Source: UBA4717 sp045580165
GTDB lineage: Bacteria; Bacillota; Clostridia; Oscillospirales; CAG-272
DNA length: 64,000 nucleotides
Direction of reading: 5' to 3'
NCBI GenBank assembly: GCA_045580165.1
Contig: JAZNNG010000030.1
Location: 9,060 to 73,059, forward strand
The translations under genes were made by a program, and so were the position numbers. This document shows, piece by piece, positions 1 to 9,555 of this stretch; positions within the stretch are counted from its first letter, which is position 1; every line of letters starts with the position of its first letter. A model generated the notes under the pieces. The model had not been told where the DNA came from, made no database searches, and was given only the letters and a program-made list of their open reading frames with translations.

Positions 1-2259
1 ATCCTTATCCCTTTTGTCGCCGTACATTATCTGAGCATCGGTATAATTATCGATTTCGGTTATTTTACCGTTTTCTGTGTTGTAATCGCCGGTATATTTG
101 ACCCATGTTTTTTCATCATACTCGTTGAAGCTCTCATTGTTTATGGCAATAAACATATCGTCACGCCAGCCATCCTCGAATAAATCACCGATCTTGAGCT
201 CTTCTCCGGTTTTGGCATTAAAAAAGCGCCGAAGTGTATATTTTCCCTCTATGTGCATATCAATTTCTTTACCATTTGATAGAGCTCTCAGATCACTCGG
301 AGCACTGACCTTGAAGAAACGGGTTCCCACCATTTCAATATTTATCGAAGGGAACGGACTGATAATTATTACCGATTCAGCCGTAACTCCTCGGCTTTGA
401 GCATATTCAACCAGCTTTTCTCGGCTGAAATAAAATTCGCATAGCTTATCAATAAAGGAGTTTACATTGTTAATTGCTTCGGGATAGGTGGGAGTCTTTT
501 GCGGATCAAGATGAGAAACCGAAATATATTCATCGTAGTATCCGACTGTATCCGCGAGCCTGTTCTCTGTATCGGTTATTCCCGTTAGTTGTTTTATGTT
601 CATATACACGGGAATGTTTTCGTTAAGAATTCCCTTCATATCTCTCGGAACGCTCGTTACCATATATTCAGAAAGCTCGGACAAGGATAAGATAACGCCG
701 TCTGCAAAGGTAACGCCGGGCTTAAAAATGATACTGTCGGCAGTGAATTCAAAGTCGCCCTCGTAAAGGCCCTTGAAATCGCTTACCATATTGTAGAAAG
801 TGTTCATATTTGAGCTTGGAAGCTCGGCAGATTTTGCAATAAAATCATTGACGAGAGAAACGAAGTCCACGCCCTCGAAGAAAAGGTCGGAAAACACAAG
901 TCGCTCTCCCGTATATATGTCAAATACAGCGGTGCGCGCATCATAATAGTGGGTTCTGAAGTCTTGGAACGGCTCTTGATAGGTTATACCAACCGTTACG
1001 GAAAGGTAACCGTTTTTCAGTGAATAGACGGTTTTGGGTATATATTCAGTATAGTAGTTACTATTTGCATAGTCAAAACGAGCAGTGACAAAATCATCTA
1101 CTTTTTTAGGGTCTGTCTTTGAAAGCTCTGCTGTTGCACTGTCTACAAATTCCCGAACCTTATTTCCGAGAGTCTCGGTTGTAAAATCATCGGAAACATC
1201 TGAGCAATAATAGTAATAATCAGCCATTTCCCCCGGCATCTTGATATCTGAGGTTGATACCGAATAATAAAGCTTCCTTTTTGTTTCAGCGGGCAGAGTC
1301 AATCCCTCAACCTTCCTGTACGGAATGTATCCCGCGTCAGCAAGCACCTGCTGACCCTCATCCGACTGAATCCACTCAACAAGCGCACGAACACCTGAAT
1401 CTTCGGGCTCATCTGCCGAAAACACAGCGTAATTGTATCCAAGCAGGGGATAGCTTCCGTCTGCCATAGATTTAAGGGTGGGCTCAACACCGTTTACCTT
1501 TACGTATTTTATTTTGGAAATATCCTCGTACATTCCGTCGGAATACGCATACACTGAATAACCTATCGCGTATTTACTGTTATCGTAGTTTGCCACCGCA
1601 TCAAGAACACCTCTCATCGAGGCGGGAACGGATTCGGTTACAGGCTTCATTAACGGAGTATCACCCATAAATGCGAGCATATAGTTTTGGCTTCCCGAGT
1701 CTTGGTTTCTTTGGTATGCAACTATTTCCGAGTCATCTCCGCCAACCTCACTCCAGTTGGTGATCTCGCCCGAGTATATGCTCTTTATCTGCTCAATGGT
1801 GAGAGTATCAACGGGATTATCCTTGTTTACAACGAAAACAAATCCTTCTCCCGCAACAGGCTCTGCCTCGTGCGTGAAATTTTTGCGTTCCATTGTATCA
1901 AGCTGCGAATCGGAAAGAGGTGTTGTAAAAATAACTTGAACCTTTTGATCAAGAAGATTATAAAACGATTGATAAGTCGTAGAGTGTGCAATTTCTTCAG
2001 CCGTGCCGAGAAGGGCTTTTCTCACGGCTTTGTCAAGGTTTGTCGTAGAGGTGGAGCCATCGGTCGTGGGGAAAATATAGCCGCCGAGGAAGGTGGGAGC
2101 TGTCTCTTCGCTTGCCTCGGTTTCATCCCCTGTCGTGACCTCGGTGGGCTTTTCGGCGGTAGGCTCCTCGGTGTTACTTGTTTTGACAAAATCAAATATG
2201 CCGCAACCGCAAAGTACGGTTGTAAGCATTAACAAAGCAACGGCAATAAAGCGTTTCAT
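1..2259 (-). CDS. PstS-like phosphate-binding lipoprotein with DUF3298/RsiV-like repeats, copy A (3' end outside window)
   Basis: Reading the minus strand from the ATG at 2259 gives an open frame of 753 codons to the window edge, so the C-terminus is missing. An AGGAGG site precedes the ATG. The protein opens with a lipoprotein signal (lipobox LCGC), then a Thr/Glu-rich linker, then a PstS-type domain recognisable from the segments FPTTDGSTST, NKDNPVDTLT and GEITNWSEVGGDD. The C-terminal half carries two copies of the DUF3298-like motif D-x-x-TGE-x-L-x-x-x-DLF. It is a close paralogue of the gene just upstream (2378-4759), and parts are nearly identical at DNA level. No PstC/A/B transporter genes lie nearby, so a surface sensor or anti-sigma-like role is as likely as uptake. 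The domain calls are from recognised motifs; the role is inference. Confidence 0.8.
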   Translation of the reverse strand, partial: MKRFIAVALLMLTTVLCGCGIFDFVKTSNTEEPTAEKPTEVTTGDETEASEETAPTFLGGYIFPTTDGSTSTTNLDKAVRKALLGTAEEIAHSTTYQSFYNLLDQKVQVIFTTPLSDSQLDTMERKNFTHEAEPVAGEGFVFVVNKDNPVDTLTIEQIKSIYSGEITNWSEVGGDDSEIVAYQRNQDSGSQNYMLAFMGDTPLMKPVTESVPASMRGVLDAVANYDNSKYAIGYSVYAYSDGMYEDISKIKYVKVNGVEPTLKSMADGSYPLLGYNYAVFSADEPEDSGVRALVEWIQSDEGQQVLADAGYIPYRKVEGLTLPAETKRKLYYSVSTSDIKMPGEMADYYYYCSDVSDDFTTETLGNKVREFVDSATAELSKTDPKKVDDFVTARFDYANSNYYTEYIPKTVYSLKNGYLSVTVGITYQEPFQDFRTHYYDARTAVFDIYTGERLVFSDLFFEGVDFVSLVNDFIAKSAELPSSNMNTFYNMVSDFKGLYEGDFEFTADSIIFKPGVTFADGVILSLSELSEYMVTSVPRDMKGILNENIPVYMNIKQLTGITDTENRLADTVGYYDEYISVSHLDPQKTPTYPEAINNVNSFIDKLCEFYFSREKLVEYAQSRGVTAESVIIISPFPSINIEMVGTRFFKVSAPSDLRALSNGKEIDMHIEGKYTLRRFFNAKTGEELKIGDLFEDGWRDDMFIAINNESFNEYDEKTWVKYTGDYNTENGKITEIDNYTDAQIMYGDKRDKD

Positions 2260-2377
2260 ACAAAAGCTTCCTCCTCTGAATAGTCTGACTATATGCTATC
2301 ATAAAGCACAAACGGAATATATAGTTTGTGCCTGTTCGTCGAATATACGGTCATTTAAGTATCTTTGCCATTTTTCC

Positions 2378-4759
2378 TTACCTGTATTTTGTCGGAACCA
2401 CAACCACAACGTCGTCGCCGTTATCTAATTTCATATAGACGCAAATAGCCTCTTTCGGAGACCGTGAAGATTCTTTGAAGTTAACGATAGCGGTTATTCT
2501 TCCGTTTTCTATATCCCCGTTACCCTTATAGTTATCACCGGAGCTTTTATCATATCGATTAAAGTTGTCGTCATCATAAACTATACGCATCTCATGTCTC
2601 CAGCCATCTTTGAATAGACTTTCGATTTTTAGCATGTCGCCGGTTTCGGGATCGAGATAGGCGTAATCGGTATATTCCTTATTAATTACTATTTCGTTTT
2701 CCGTTTCACCCGAAACGGCGATTATCGAGTACGGCACCGTGACCGTGAAATAATATCCCTCTGTCAGATAAGCTCCTATTACGGGCGACCCTACATCTCC
2801 GAGACGTGCAGAATCTGCCTCGACCCCGTAGCTTTTTGCGATCTCTATCAGCTTTTCTTCGCTTGAGAAGGTTTCGAGCAAGCTATCAAGGTACGCGTTC
2901 ACCTTGTTGGAGACCTCTTTTGGAACGGGAGCTTTTTCGGGGTCTATGCGGCTTACTGTTATGTAGGTATTGAAAGATCCGTCGGTCGTAGGTGCCGACA
3001 CCTCCTCCGTGACGTTTATTCCGGGCACGTTGCTCATTTTTATGTATACAGGCAGATCAATATAACCGTCCATATCTCTCGGGAGACTAGTTACCATATA
3101 TTCCGAAAGCCCATAGTATATAGGTAGTTTAATTCCGTCTGCGAAGGTAACGCCGGGCTTAAAAATAATACTGCTTGCGGTGAATTCAAATTCTCCCTCG
3201 CGCAGTCCCTTGAACTCGTTGACGGTTTCCCAAAAGCCCGTTGTTCCGAAATACGGAATATCTACCTCTTCTTTTAAGTAGTTATTGACAAGCGGAACGA
3301 AATCCACTCCCTTGAAAAACAAGTCGGAGAACTCGAGTCTTTCGCCCGTATATATATCAAACACAGCCGTGCGTACGTCATAATAATGGGTTTTTCCACT
3401 CTCATGAGGCTGATAGTAATCGATTCCGACAATTACCGAAAGATAACCGTTAAATAGCTCAAATGAGGTGGAAATGAAGCTTTCTGATACAGAGTATGCG
3501 GTTCCATACCTTGTTTCGGCAAAATCGGTAGGCGCCTGAGGATCGATCAGGGACAATTCTGCCTTTGCAGAGCTTATAAAGTCACGCACTTTATTTTCAA
3601 GACCTGGGAGCTTTAAGGCTTCAATGTTATCACCCATAAAGCAATCATAATAAGTGGTTGCTACCCTTTCTGGCTTTTCAATGTCTGAGGTTGACGTGGC
3701 ATAGTACGGCTTTGTGCAAGTCTCCTCGGGCAAGACAAGCCCGTCAACCTGTCTGTACGGAATGTATCCGGCGTCAGCAAGCACCTGCTGACCCTCGTCT
3801 GACTGAATCCACTTGACAAGTGCGCGAACACCCGAATCTTCGCTCTCATCTGCCGAAAACACAGCGTAACTATATCCGAGCAGGGGATAGCTTCCGTCCG
3901 CCATAGCTTCAAGCGATGCTTCAACTCCGTTAACCTTCAGGTATTTGATGCCTGATATATCCTCGTATGCTCCGTCCGAATACGAATAGGCCGCATATCC
4001 TATGGCGTACTTGTCGTTTTTGTAGCTTGCCGTGACGTCCTTATAGTATCTTGTTGCAACAGGAATTGATGTTGTAATGGGGGCTATCATTTGTGTGTCG
4101 CCCATAAAATCGCGCATATAGCGCTGAACTTCCGTGGAATCATTTCGCTGATATGCGATTATTTGTGCATCATCTCCGCCGACCTCGCTCCAGTTGGTGA
4201 TCTCGCCCGAGTAAATGCCCTGTATCTGCTCAACGGTGAGTGTATCAACGGGGTTATCCTTGTTTACGAAAAATACGAAGCCCTCGCGCGCAATGGGCGC
4301 AGTCTCATAGACGAAATTGTTGGAGGCCATAATGTTAAGCTCGTCATCAGACAAGGAAGGTGTGAATAAAAGTGTGGCATCTCCGCTTATGAGTCGCCTT
4401 AAATCGTTTATGGTATGCGTAAATCCGTCAGCAGTGCCGAGAAGGGCTTTTCTCACAGCCTTATCAAGCTTTGTCGTACAACTCGGTCCATCGGTCGTGG
4501 GAAAAATATAGCCGCCGAGGAAGGTGGGGCCGGTTTCTTCAATTACCTCGGTTGCTTCCTCTGTCACGACCTCGGTGGGCTTTTCGGTGGTAAGCTCCTC
4601 AGTCACGGTTTCGGTTGTGGTTTCTGTGGTTATTTCCTCGGTAATTGCCGTGCTTTCGGTCGGCTCTTCTGTATTAACTATTTTGACCAAATCAAATATA
4701 CCGCAGCTGCAAAGCGCGGTTGTAAGTATTAACAAAGCAATGGTAATAATGCGTTTCAT
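2378..4759 (-). CDS. PstS-like phosphate-binding lipoprotein with DUF3298/RsiV-like repeats, copy B
   Basis: 793 residues. Residues 1-19 form a lipoprotein signal with Cys19 as the likely lipidated residue (lipobox LCSC). Residues about 29-77 are a low-complexity Thr/Glu linker that would hold the rest away from the membrane. Residues about 80-350 resemble PstS (FPTTDGPSCTTKLDKA, NKDNPVDTLTVEQIQGIYSG, ITNWSEVGGDDAQ). The remainder holds two DUF3298-like units, each with a TG-x-x-L-x-x-x-x-LF core (YTGERLEFSDLFFKG and ETGDMLKIESLFKDG). An AGGAG site precedes the ATG. The tandem copy A is 118 bases downstream, and their upstream regions are also related, so the pair arose by a duplication that included the promoter region. 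Ligand and partner are unknown; extracellular phosphate or peptidoglycan-related sensing are both possible. Confidence 0.82.
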   Translation of the reverse strand: MKRIITIALLILTTALCSCGIFDLVKIVNTEEPTESTAITEEITTETTTETVTEELTTEKPTEVVTEEATEVIEETGPTFLGGYIFPTTDGPSCTTKLDKAVRKALLGTADGFTHTINDLRRLISGDATLLFTPSLSDDELNIMASNNFVYETAPIAREGFVFFVNKDNPVDTLTVEQIQGIYSGEITNWSEVGGDDAQIIAYQRNDSTEVQRYMRDFMGDTQMIAPITTSIPVATRYYKDVTASYKNDKYAIGYAAYSYSDGAYEDISGIKYLKVNGVEASLEAMADGSYPLLGYSYAVFSADESEDSGVRALVKWIQSDEGQQVLADAGYIPYRQVDGLVLPEETCTKPYYATSTSDIEKPERVATTYYDCFMGDNIEALKLPGLENKVRDFISSAKAELSLIDPQAPTDFAETRYGTAYSVSESFISTSFELFNGYLSVIVGIDYYQPHESGKTHYYDVRTAVFDIYTGERLEFSDLFFKGVDFVPLVNNYLKEEVDIPYFGTTGFWETVNEFKGLREGEFEFTASSIIFKPGVTFADGIKLPIYYGLSEYMVTSLPRDMDGYIDLPVYIKMSNVPGINVTEEVSAPTTDGSFNTYITVSRIDPEKAPVPKEVSNKVNAYLDSLLETFSSEEKLIEIAKSYGVEADSARLGDVGSPVIGAYLTEGYYFTVTVPYSIIAVSGETENEIVINKEYTDYAYLDPETGDMLKIESLFKDGWRHEMRIVYDDDNFNRYDKSSGDNYKGNGDIENGRITAIVNFKESSRSPKEAICVYMKLDNGDDVVVVVPTKYR

Positions 4760-4792
4760 ACAAAATTTTTCTCCTATGAATGGTTTGATTAT

Positions 4793-4821
4793 ATACTAAC
4801 ATAAGTCATAAATGAAGTCAA
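4793..4821 (-). promoter_or_regulatory. Putative sigma-A promoter of lipoprotein copy B
   Basis: On the minus strand TTGACT (4816-4821) and TAGTAT (4793-4798) are separated by 17 bases, about 35 bases upstream of the start codon. The direct repeat CTATTCGTTGAAT (near 4832 and 4851) lies just upstream. A related sequence lies upstream of copy A near 2330. Confidence 0.45.
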
Positions 4822-4970
4822 CAATTTGTGCCTATTCGTTGAATAAAACGGTCTATTCGTTGAATTCTGTCATAAATTTTCAGTACAGTTATATGAATAC
4901 GCGGCAGTCGGCTGAATATATACGGCATCCGTAGAATATAATTGAATCATAAACCTTTAGGGGAGAAGCT

Positions 4971-5495
4971 ATGAAAAGATCAATAAACCTTTGGCAGCTT
5001 ATGGGATACGCGCTGACCTCGCTCGGCGGTACTTTACTTCATTACTTATACGACCTTACCGGAAACTCCGTGCTTGCCGCGCCGTTTTCGGGGGTAAACG
5101 AGTCAACGTGGGAGCATATGAAGCTTTTTTTCTGGCCTACGTTTATTTTTGCGATAGCGGAGAGCTTTTTCTTCCGTGACCGTGAAAGCTTTTGGTGTAT
5201 AAAGCTTCGCGGAATACTTCTCGGACTTGTTATGATACCCGTCTTGTTCTATACCTACAACGGCGCGGTAGGGAAATCTCCCGACTGGCTCAATATCGCC
5301 ATTTTCTTTGTTGCCGCGGCAATTGCCTTTATTTATGAAACGCGAAGCTTCAACAAAGATGACGCCTGCAGCTACTCAAGGCTCGCCCTTGCGGTTTTGT
5401 GTGTGATTGCTATTTTGTTCATTGTCTTTACCTTCGTGACACCCAAGCTTGGCATTTTCCTTGACCCCGTCACGGGAGCTTACGGAATAATATGA
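4971..5495 (+). CDS. DUF6512-family integral membrane protein
   Basis: 174 residues, mostly hydrophobic, with about five predicted membrane segments (around 10-35, 48-62, 80-95, 105-120 and 140-160). The conserved N-terminal stretch SGVNESTWEHMKLFFWP, with charged residues next to a membrane helix, is what I associate with the DUF6512 family, which has no assigned function. A GGGGAG site sits six bases before the ATG. The gene stands alone, facing right between two leftward genes, and ends directly in a hairpin terminator. Confidence 0.75.
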   Translation: MKRSINLWQLMGYALTSLGGTLLHYLYDLTGNSVLAAPFSGVNESTWEHMKLFFWPTFIFAIAESFFFRDRESFWCIKLRGILLGLVMIPVLFYTYNGAVGKSPDWLNIAIFFVAAAIAFIYETRSFNKDDACSYSRLALAVLCVIAILFIVFTFVTPKLGIFLDPVTGAYGII

Positions 5496-5526
5496 AAAAG
5501 AGGCAGGTAATATCTGCCTCTTTTTC
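5495..5526. terminator. Bidirectional intrinsic terminator
   Basis: AAAAAGAGGCAG pairs with CTGCCTCTTTTT around a 7-base loop. The A-run on one arm and T-run on the other let it serve both convergent genes. It overlaps the stop codons of the DUF6512 gene (5493-5495) and of the SDR gene (5525-5527). Confidence 0.85.
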
Positions 5527-6178
5527 AGTCCTTCCAGACGAAATTATAGTTTATGGACTCGCCGCCGTCAACGAGTATGCTCTGACCCGTGCAGAACGTA
5601 TTTGTAACAGTCAGAAAATACGCCCACTCGGCTATTTCCTCGGGCGTCGCCCACTTTTTAAGCGGAGTTTCGTCCATTATTTCTGCCCAAAGCACGGGAT
5701 CATTTATTACGCATTCGTTGAGAGGGGTAAGTACTCCGCCGGGGTCAAGACTGTTGCAGGTCGCCCCCCATTTTGCAACACGCATAGCGACGTTTTTGGT
5801 GTACGCGAGAACGCCGCCCTTGCTCGCGCAGTATTCGGGGAACTCCGCGCCCGTGTGCGCGCTTGCCGAGCCGATATTCAAAATCGACTTTATATTCTCC
5901 TGTACTCCGTACTTTTCTGTTATGTGTATGAGCGCCTTGAGGTTAACGTCTATATCGTTTTCGTTTTGTACTCCCGCATTATTGATAAGCACGTTTGTGT
6001 TATCAAGCTCGGGGAGATTTTTATAATCTGTTACGTCGCAGACATAGTGGGTGTATGCGTCATTTTTTATGGTTGCACTTTGCCTGTCAATACCCACGAC
6101 ACTGTGACCGAGACTTAAAAACTTCTCGGCAATAGCCTTGCCGATGCCCTGCGACGTGCCTGTTATAAGAATTTTCAT
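5525..6178 (-). CDS. Short-chain dehydrogenase/reductase (SDR)
   Basis: 217 residues with the classical SDR layout: the cofactor glycine motif TGTSQGIG at residues 7-14, the NNAG motif near 65, a catalytic Ser in NIGSASA, and the YCASKGG active-site Tyr/Lys pair. The C-terminal DGGESINY matches the usual end of the fold. It would oxidise or reduce a small alcohol or ketone with NAD(P)H in the cytoplasm; the substrate cannot be read from the sequence. Its ATG overlaps the stop of the upstream transporter gene by four bases (ATGA), so the two are translationally coupled. Confidence 0.85.
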   Translation of the reverse strand: MKILITGTSQGIGKAIAEKFLSLGHSVVGIDRQSATIKNDAYTHYVCDVTDYKNLPELDNTNVLINNAGVQNENDIDVNLKALIHITEKYGVQENIKSILNIGSASAHTGAEFPEYCASKGGVLAYTKNVAMRVAKWGATCNSLDPGGVLTPLNECVINDPVLWAEIMDETPLKKWATPEEIAEWAYFLTVTNTFCTGQSILVDGGESINYNFVWKD

Positions 6179-6924
6179 TTTTTATTACTTCCTTCAATAT
6201 AGTCAAGATATTCCTTGCCGACCGATTCGTTTTTCCACCTCGTGACTATTTTGTAGCCGATGGGGGAGAAAAGCACCTCCATAAGAAGCTCCGCCACGGC
6301 GCCCGTCAGCGCGCAGGTCGCGCATTGCAGGGGAGTCCAGGAAAATCCGTCCCAGAACACGGGAGCAAACCCGACGAATACGATAAGCGAGAAAATGAAG
6401 TTGTCGAAAAACTGCCCTATAAACGTGGAAACGTAGGTGCGCATCGCGTACGCAAGCTTGCCGTCGGGATTTTTCTTAAAGCCTTTACCTATCGCCGCAT
6501 TCAGCATATTGTTCAGAAGCGCCGACAGGAGAAAAGCCACCGTACTGCCGAGCAGAATAAACCAGGTGCCGCCGAAAATACTGTCAAAGCCGCTGTAATC
6601 GTCGGCAGTTGACGGGATTATACTTGCAACGAAGAATATGAGGCAGGTCAAAAGGTTGATGCCTGCCGCAAGAAGCGAAATGCGGTTTGACGCGCCCGGC
6701 CCGAAATGCTTGGTTATCATATCCATACACATAAATGATAACCACGATATAAGTATGCCTGCGTCGATAGCAATAAAATCAAGCTTGAGAAGAGTTTTGT
6801 TCGCCAGCAGATTCATACATATAACGCTAACCACGAACAGAGTAACTACGGTAGTGGGAATGCTTTTAAGCAAAACCGACGTCTGCCGTTTTTCCTCAAG
6901 TAACCATTTTTTTATTTTTGACAT
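6175..6924 (-). CDS. VUT-family (YhhQ/QueT-like) membrane transporter
   Basis: About 249 residues with six or so hydrophobic segments. The pattern DAGILISWLSFMCMDMITKHFG, followed by an FDNFIFSLIVF helix, resembles the VUT/YhhQ family (PF02592), whose studied members import queuosine precursors such as preQ0. There is no queuosine synthesis gene or preQ1 riboswitch nearby, so the substrate is open. The ATG at 6924 was chosen over a GTG at 6927; both are served by the same GGAG site. It is coupled to the SDR gene by a four-base overlap. Confidence 0.72.
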   Translation of the reverse strand: MSKIKKWLLEEKRQTSVLLKSIPTTVVTLFVVSVICMNLLANKTLLKLDFIAIDAGILISWLSFMCMDMITKHFGPGASNRISLLAAGINLLTCLIFFVASIIPSTADDYSGFDSIFGGTWFILLGSTVAFLLSALLNNMLNAAIGKGFKKNPDGKLAYAMRTYVSTFIGQFFDNFIFSLIVFVGFAPVFWDGFSWTPLQCATCALTGAVAELLMEVLFSPIGYKIVTRWKNESVGKEYLDYIEGSNKK

Positions 6925-6945
6925 CACGAAAATGCTCCGTTTTTG

Positions 6946-8844
6946 TTATTTTGCCTGTTTCTTTTTCATTGCCATCTTTATCTTGCGTACTATAAGCACG
7001 ATCACCGCTATGATTATTACTATCAAAGCAAGAACGATATATGTAAAGATGTTGGCGTTTTTCAGAAGATTTACGGGATTTAAGCTCTCGTAAACCACCT
7101 TGCGTCCGTCGGTGTCTGCGTACCTTTGATCCATTTCACCGCCCATCGCCTGAAGATACGATGCAATAGCGTACCATTCCTTCACGGGCTTTCCGTTTTT
7201 ATCGCGGACCACAAAATTAACTAGCTTGTCTGCGGTTATGGGATCGCCGTCCTTATCTCTGGGAGTTATCGAAAGCAGACCCATCGATGTCTCCTCAACC
7301 GAGCCGAGCATTTGTCCCGCGTACATTCCCGTAACAATACGGTAAAGCTTCTTGTCGTCGATCTTTTCAAGGGTGCCGTCGTTGCGGCGGAGCATTGCAT
7401 AGTCAACCTTGTTGAAGATCATTCTGTATTTGTTGTAGGAGTACTCAATACCCGACAAATATAGCTGCGCTGCGCTCATAAGCGGCTGAACCGACGCATC
7501 TACCTCAAGCGCGGTCTTGAGGTCTGCACCCGTTACGTAGACCGCAATAAGCTCGCCCTCCGTGCCGACACCGAGAGATGCGGCGTTGAAAACGTCCGAC
7601 GTGGTAATATTGCCAAGGGGCAGACTCTCGCGAACCACTCCTGCGGCGGTAAGCGCAACGTCGACTACCTCTCCCGTCGCCTCCTCTATCGCCCACTTGT
7701 ACGCATCGGCGTACAGGTTGCACACGGCGGACTCGTGCTGAGTCGCCTTTATTTCTTTCACGGTTTCAAATTTTATATTATTGCTTACGAGGATTTCGTC
7801 AAAGGAAACACCGTAAGCCGACAGATAATCGGCTTCTACGTTCGCCTTGAATTCTTCAACGCGAGCCGCTATACCTTCATCCTCGGGCATGTTCTCGTCA
7901 ATGGGTACAAGCTTGTAGCTATCAAGCCTGCATACTCCGTCATCCGTATAGTCAAGCTCGAGAACGCCGAGATACTTGCCGTATTCGCTTGCCGAAACTA
8001 TATAAGTTCCGCCTACCTCTATCGCCTCGGTAAGAGTAGTGTGAGTGTGCGCCGACACGATAACGTCAATGCCGTTAGTGTTCTTGGCAAGCTCGTAGTC
8101 CTCACCCTCACCGCTTTCTGTACCGCTGTGTGAAAGGCAGATAACTATTGGCTCTACACCGTATTTTTCAAGGCACTCGGCTTTTGCCGCGTCGGCGGTC
8201 CTTTGCGCGGACTCTGCCATATCGTAAAGCTTCATTCCCGAGTTCGGCGCGCAATCATCGGCGTCGATACCGAAAATACCGAAGACTGCAAAGTAAACTC
8301 CGCCGCGCTCAATGATAACGTACTCGCGGACACCGTAGGCTTCAAACGCCGCCTCAAGACTTGCATTGTAGCCCTCCTCACCCTTTTCGGGAGGGAGGTA
8401 ATTTGACTGAACTATGTAGGGAACCGCCTCGCCCGAAGCCGTGGCGGCATTAAGCATAGAAAGCAAACCGTCCTGAAGATAATCGTATTCGTGGTTTCCG
8501 AACGTGGTAACGTCGTAGCCCATAGCTCCCATCATACGAAGCTCGATGGCGCTTGTGGCATAAGCGGTCTGGAAAAGACTGCCCATCGAAAAGTCTCCGC
8601 CGTCAACGAGAATGGCGTCGGGAGCCTTTGACCTCTCTTCGTTGATCGCGTACATAAGACGCGCGTATCCTCCGTACTCTCCGCCGTCCTCCGAACGGGA
8701 AGGAAGCAGATGCGAATGAAGGTCGTGAGTAAACAGAACGGTGACGTCCCGAGCCTCAGCCGCCGCGTAAGCACCCAAGCAGAAAACTACCGCAAGGGCG
8801 AGCGTAAATATTAATAGTGATATTTTCTTGACGTTTCTGTTCAT
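6946..8844 (-). CDS. Surface-anchored 5'-nucleotidase / UDP-sugar hydrolase-type metallophosphoesterase
   Basis: 632 residues. Residues 1-31 are a signal peptide. The N-terminal metallophosphoesterase domain shows the metal-binding series FTHDLHSHL, VDGGDF, GNHEYDY, SHSG and AHTHT. A 5'-nucleotidase C-terminal domain follows (from about residue 350). Residues about 604-623 form one transmembrane helix with a Lys-rich cytoplasmic end, so the enzyme is exported and anchored. It would dephosphorylate external nucleotides so that nucleosides can be taken up. It reads in the same direction as the VUT and SDR genes, with a 22-base gap. Confidence 0.88.
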   Translation of the reverse strand: MNRNVKKISLLIFTLALAVVFCLGAYAAAEARDVTVLFTHDLHSHLLPSRSEDGGEYGGYARLMYAINEERSKAPDAILVDGGDFSMGSLFQTAYATSAIELRMMGAMGYDVTTFGNHEYDYLQDGLLSMLNAATASGEAVPYIVQSNYLPPEKGEEGYNASLEAAFEAYGVREYVIIERGGVYFAVFGIFGIDADDCAPNSGMKLYDMAESAQRTADAAKAECLEKYGVEPIVICLSHSGTESGEGEDYELAKNTNGIDVIVSAHTHTTLTEAIEVGGTYIVSASEYGKYLGVLELDYTDDGVCRLDSYKLVPIDENMPEDEGIAARVEEFKANVEADYLSAYGVSFDEILVSNNIKFETVKEIKATQHESAVCNLYADAYKWAIEEATGEVVDVALTAAGVVRESLPLGNITTSDVFNAASLGVGTEGELIAVYVTGADLKTALEVDASVQPLMSAAQLYLSGIEYSYNKYRMIFNKVDYAMLRRNDGTLEKIDDKKLYRIVTGMYAGQMLGSVEETSMGLLSITPRDKDGDPITADKLVNFVVRDKNGKPVKEWYAIASYLQAMGGEMDQRYADTDGRKVVYESLNPVNLLKNANIFTYIVLALIVIIIAVIVLIVRKIKMAMKKKQAK

Positions 8845-8872
8845 AGCAAACTCTCACTTGTCATTTTTTGAT

Positions 8873-8901
8873 ATTATAACATATTGAACGGATAAATTCA
8901 A
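8873..8901 (-). promoter_or_regulatory. Sigma-A promoter for the 5'-nucleotidase gene
   Basis: On the minus strand TTGAAT (8896-8901) and a perfect TATAAT (8873-8878) are 17 bases apart, ending 28 bases before the start codon. Confidence 0.7.
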
Positions 8902-8946
8902 CAGTTAATGTAATTTACGAAATGTGTCGGCGCGAGTAGAAATCTG

Positions 8947-8974
8947 TTGCAATTTTTAAGAAATGTAGTATAAT
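8947..8974 (+). promoter_or_regulatory. Sigma-A promoter for the DUF2179 gene
   Basis: TTGCAA (8947-8952) and TATAAT (8969-8974) with a 16-base spacer, 34 bases before the chosen start at 9009. Confidence 0.6.
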
Positions 8975-9008
8975 AATCTTAAATGATATGATCGTGAAAG
9001 GAAAAAAT

Positions 9009-9551
9009 ATGTCAGAGCTTTTAGCATCGATACATCCCATAGCGGTATGCTTTATAGTGTGTGCCGCGAAAATAACAGAGATCACGATACAGTCCTTAAA
9101 GACCTGTATGATGGTGAGGGGACAGCGTATCAAGGCGGCGTTACTCGGCTTTGTCGAGTGTGCCGTGTGGGGACTCGTCATTTCAACCATAATAGCAACA
9201 CTCGGAGATAATATGCTTCTTTTGGCGTTCTACTGCTTTGGATACGCCGTAGGACTGTTCCTCGGCGCAACCCTTGAAAACAAGATAGCGCTTGGAACGT
9301 CAAACCTTCAGCTTATCGCAAATAATGAAAACACCGAAAAAATAATAGAATATCTCCGTCAAAGCTCGCGTGGCTATACCGTTTTCGACGGTCACGGCTC
9401 AAAGGACAAAATGAATATGATCCTGATAGTACTCCCGAGACGCGACTCTCTCCATGTTCTCAAGGAGATACGCAAAATATGCAAAAACAACGTTTTCGTG
9501 GTTGCCTCCGAGATCAGCAAATACGCGGGCGGCTACGGAATGGTGAAGTAA
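9009..9551 (+). CDS. UPF0316 membrane protein (DUF5698 plus DUF2179)
   Basis: 181 residues from the second ATG. A GAAAGG site lies seven bases before 9009, whereas the upstream ATG at 8988 has no site and its first codons contain this one. The N-terminal half has three hydrophobic segments (DUF5698-like). The C-terminal half is a soluble DUF2179-type alpha/beta domain (about 110-181, containing GYTVFDGHGSKDKMNMI). This is a widespread Firmicutes protein of unknown function. It reads divergently from the nucleotidase and lies four bases ahead of the radical SAM operon, so it may be the first gene of that transcript. Confidence 0.78.
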   Translation: MSELLASIHPIAVCFIVCAAKITEITIQSLKTCMMVRGQRIKAALLGFVECAVWGLVISTIIATLGDNMLLLAFYCFGYAVGLFLGATLENKIALGTSNLQLIANNENTEKIIEYLRQSSRGYTVFDGHGSKDKMNMILIVLPRRDSLHVLKEIRKICKNNVFVVASEISKYAGGYGMVK

Positions 9552-9555
9552 TGAT

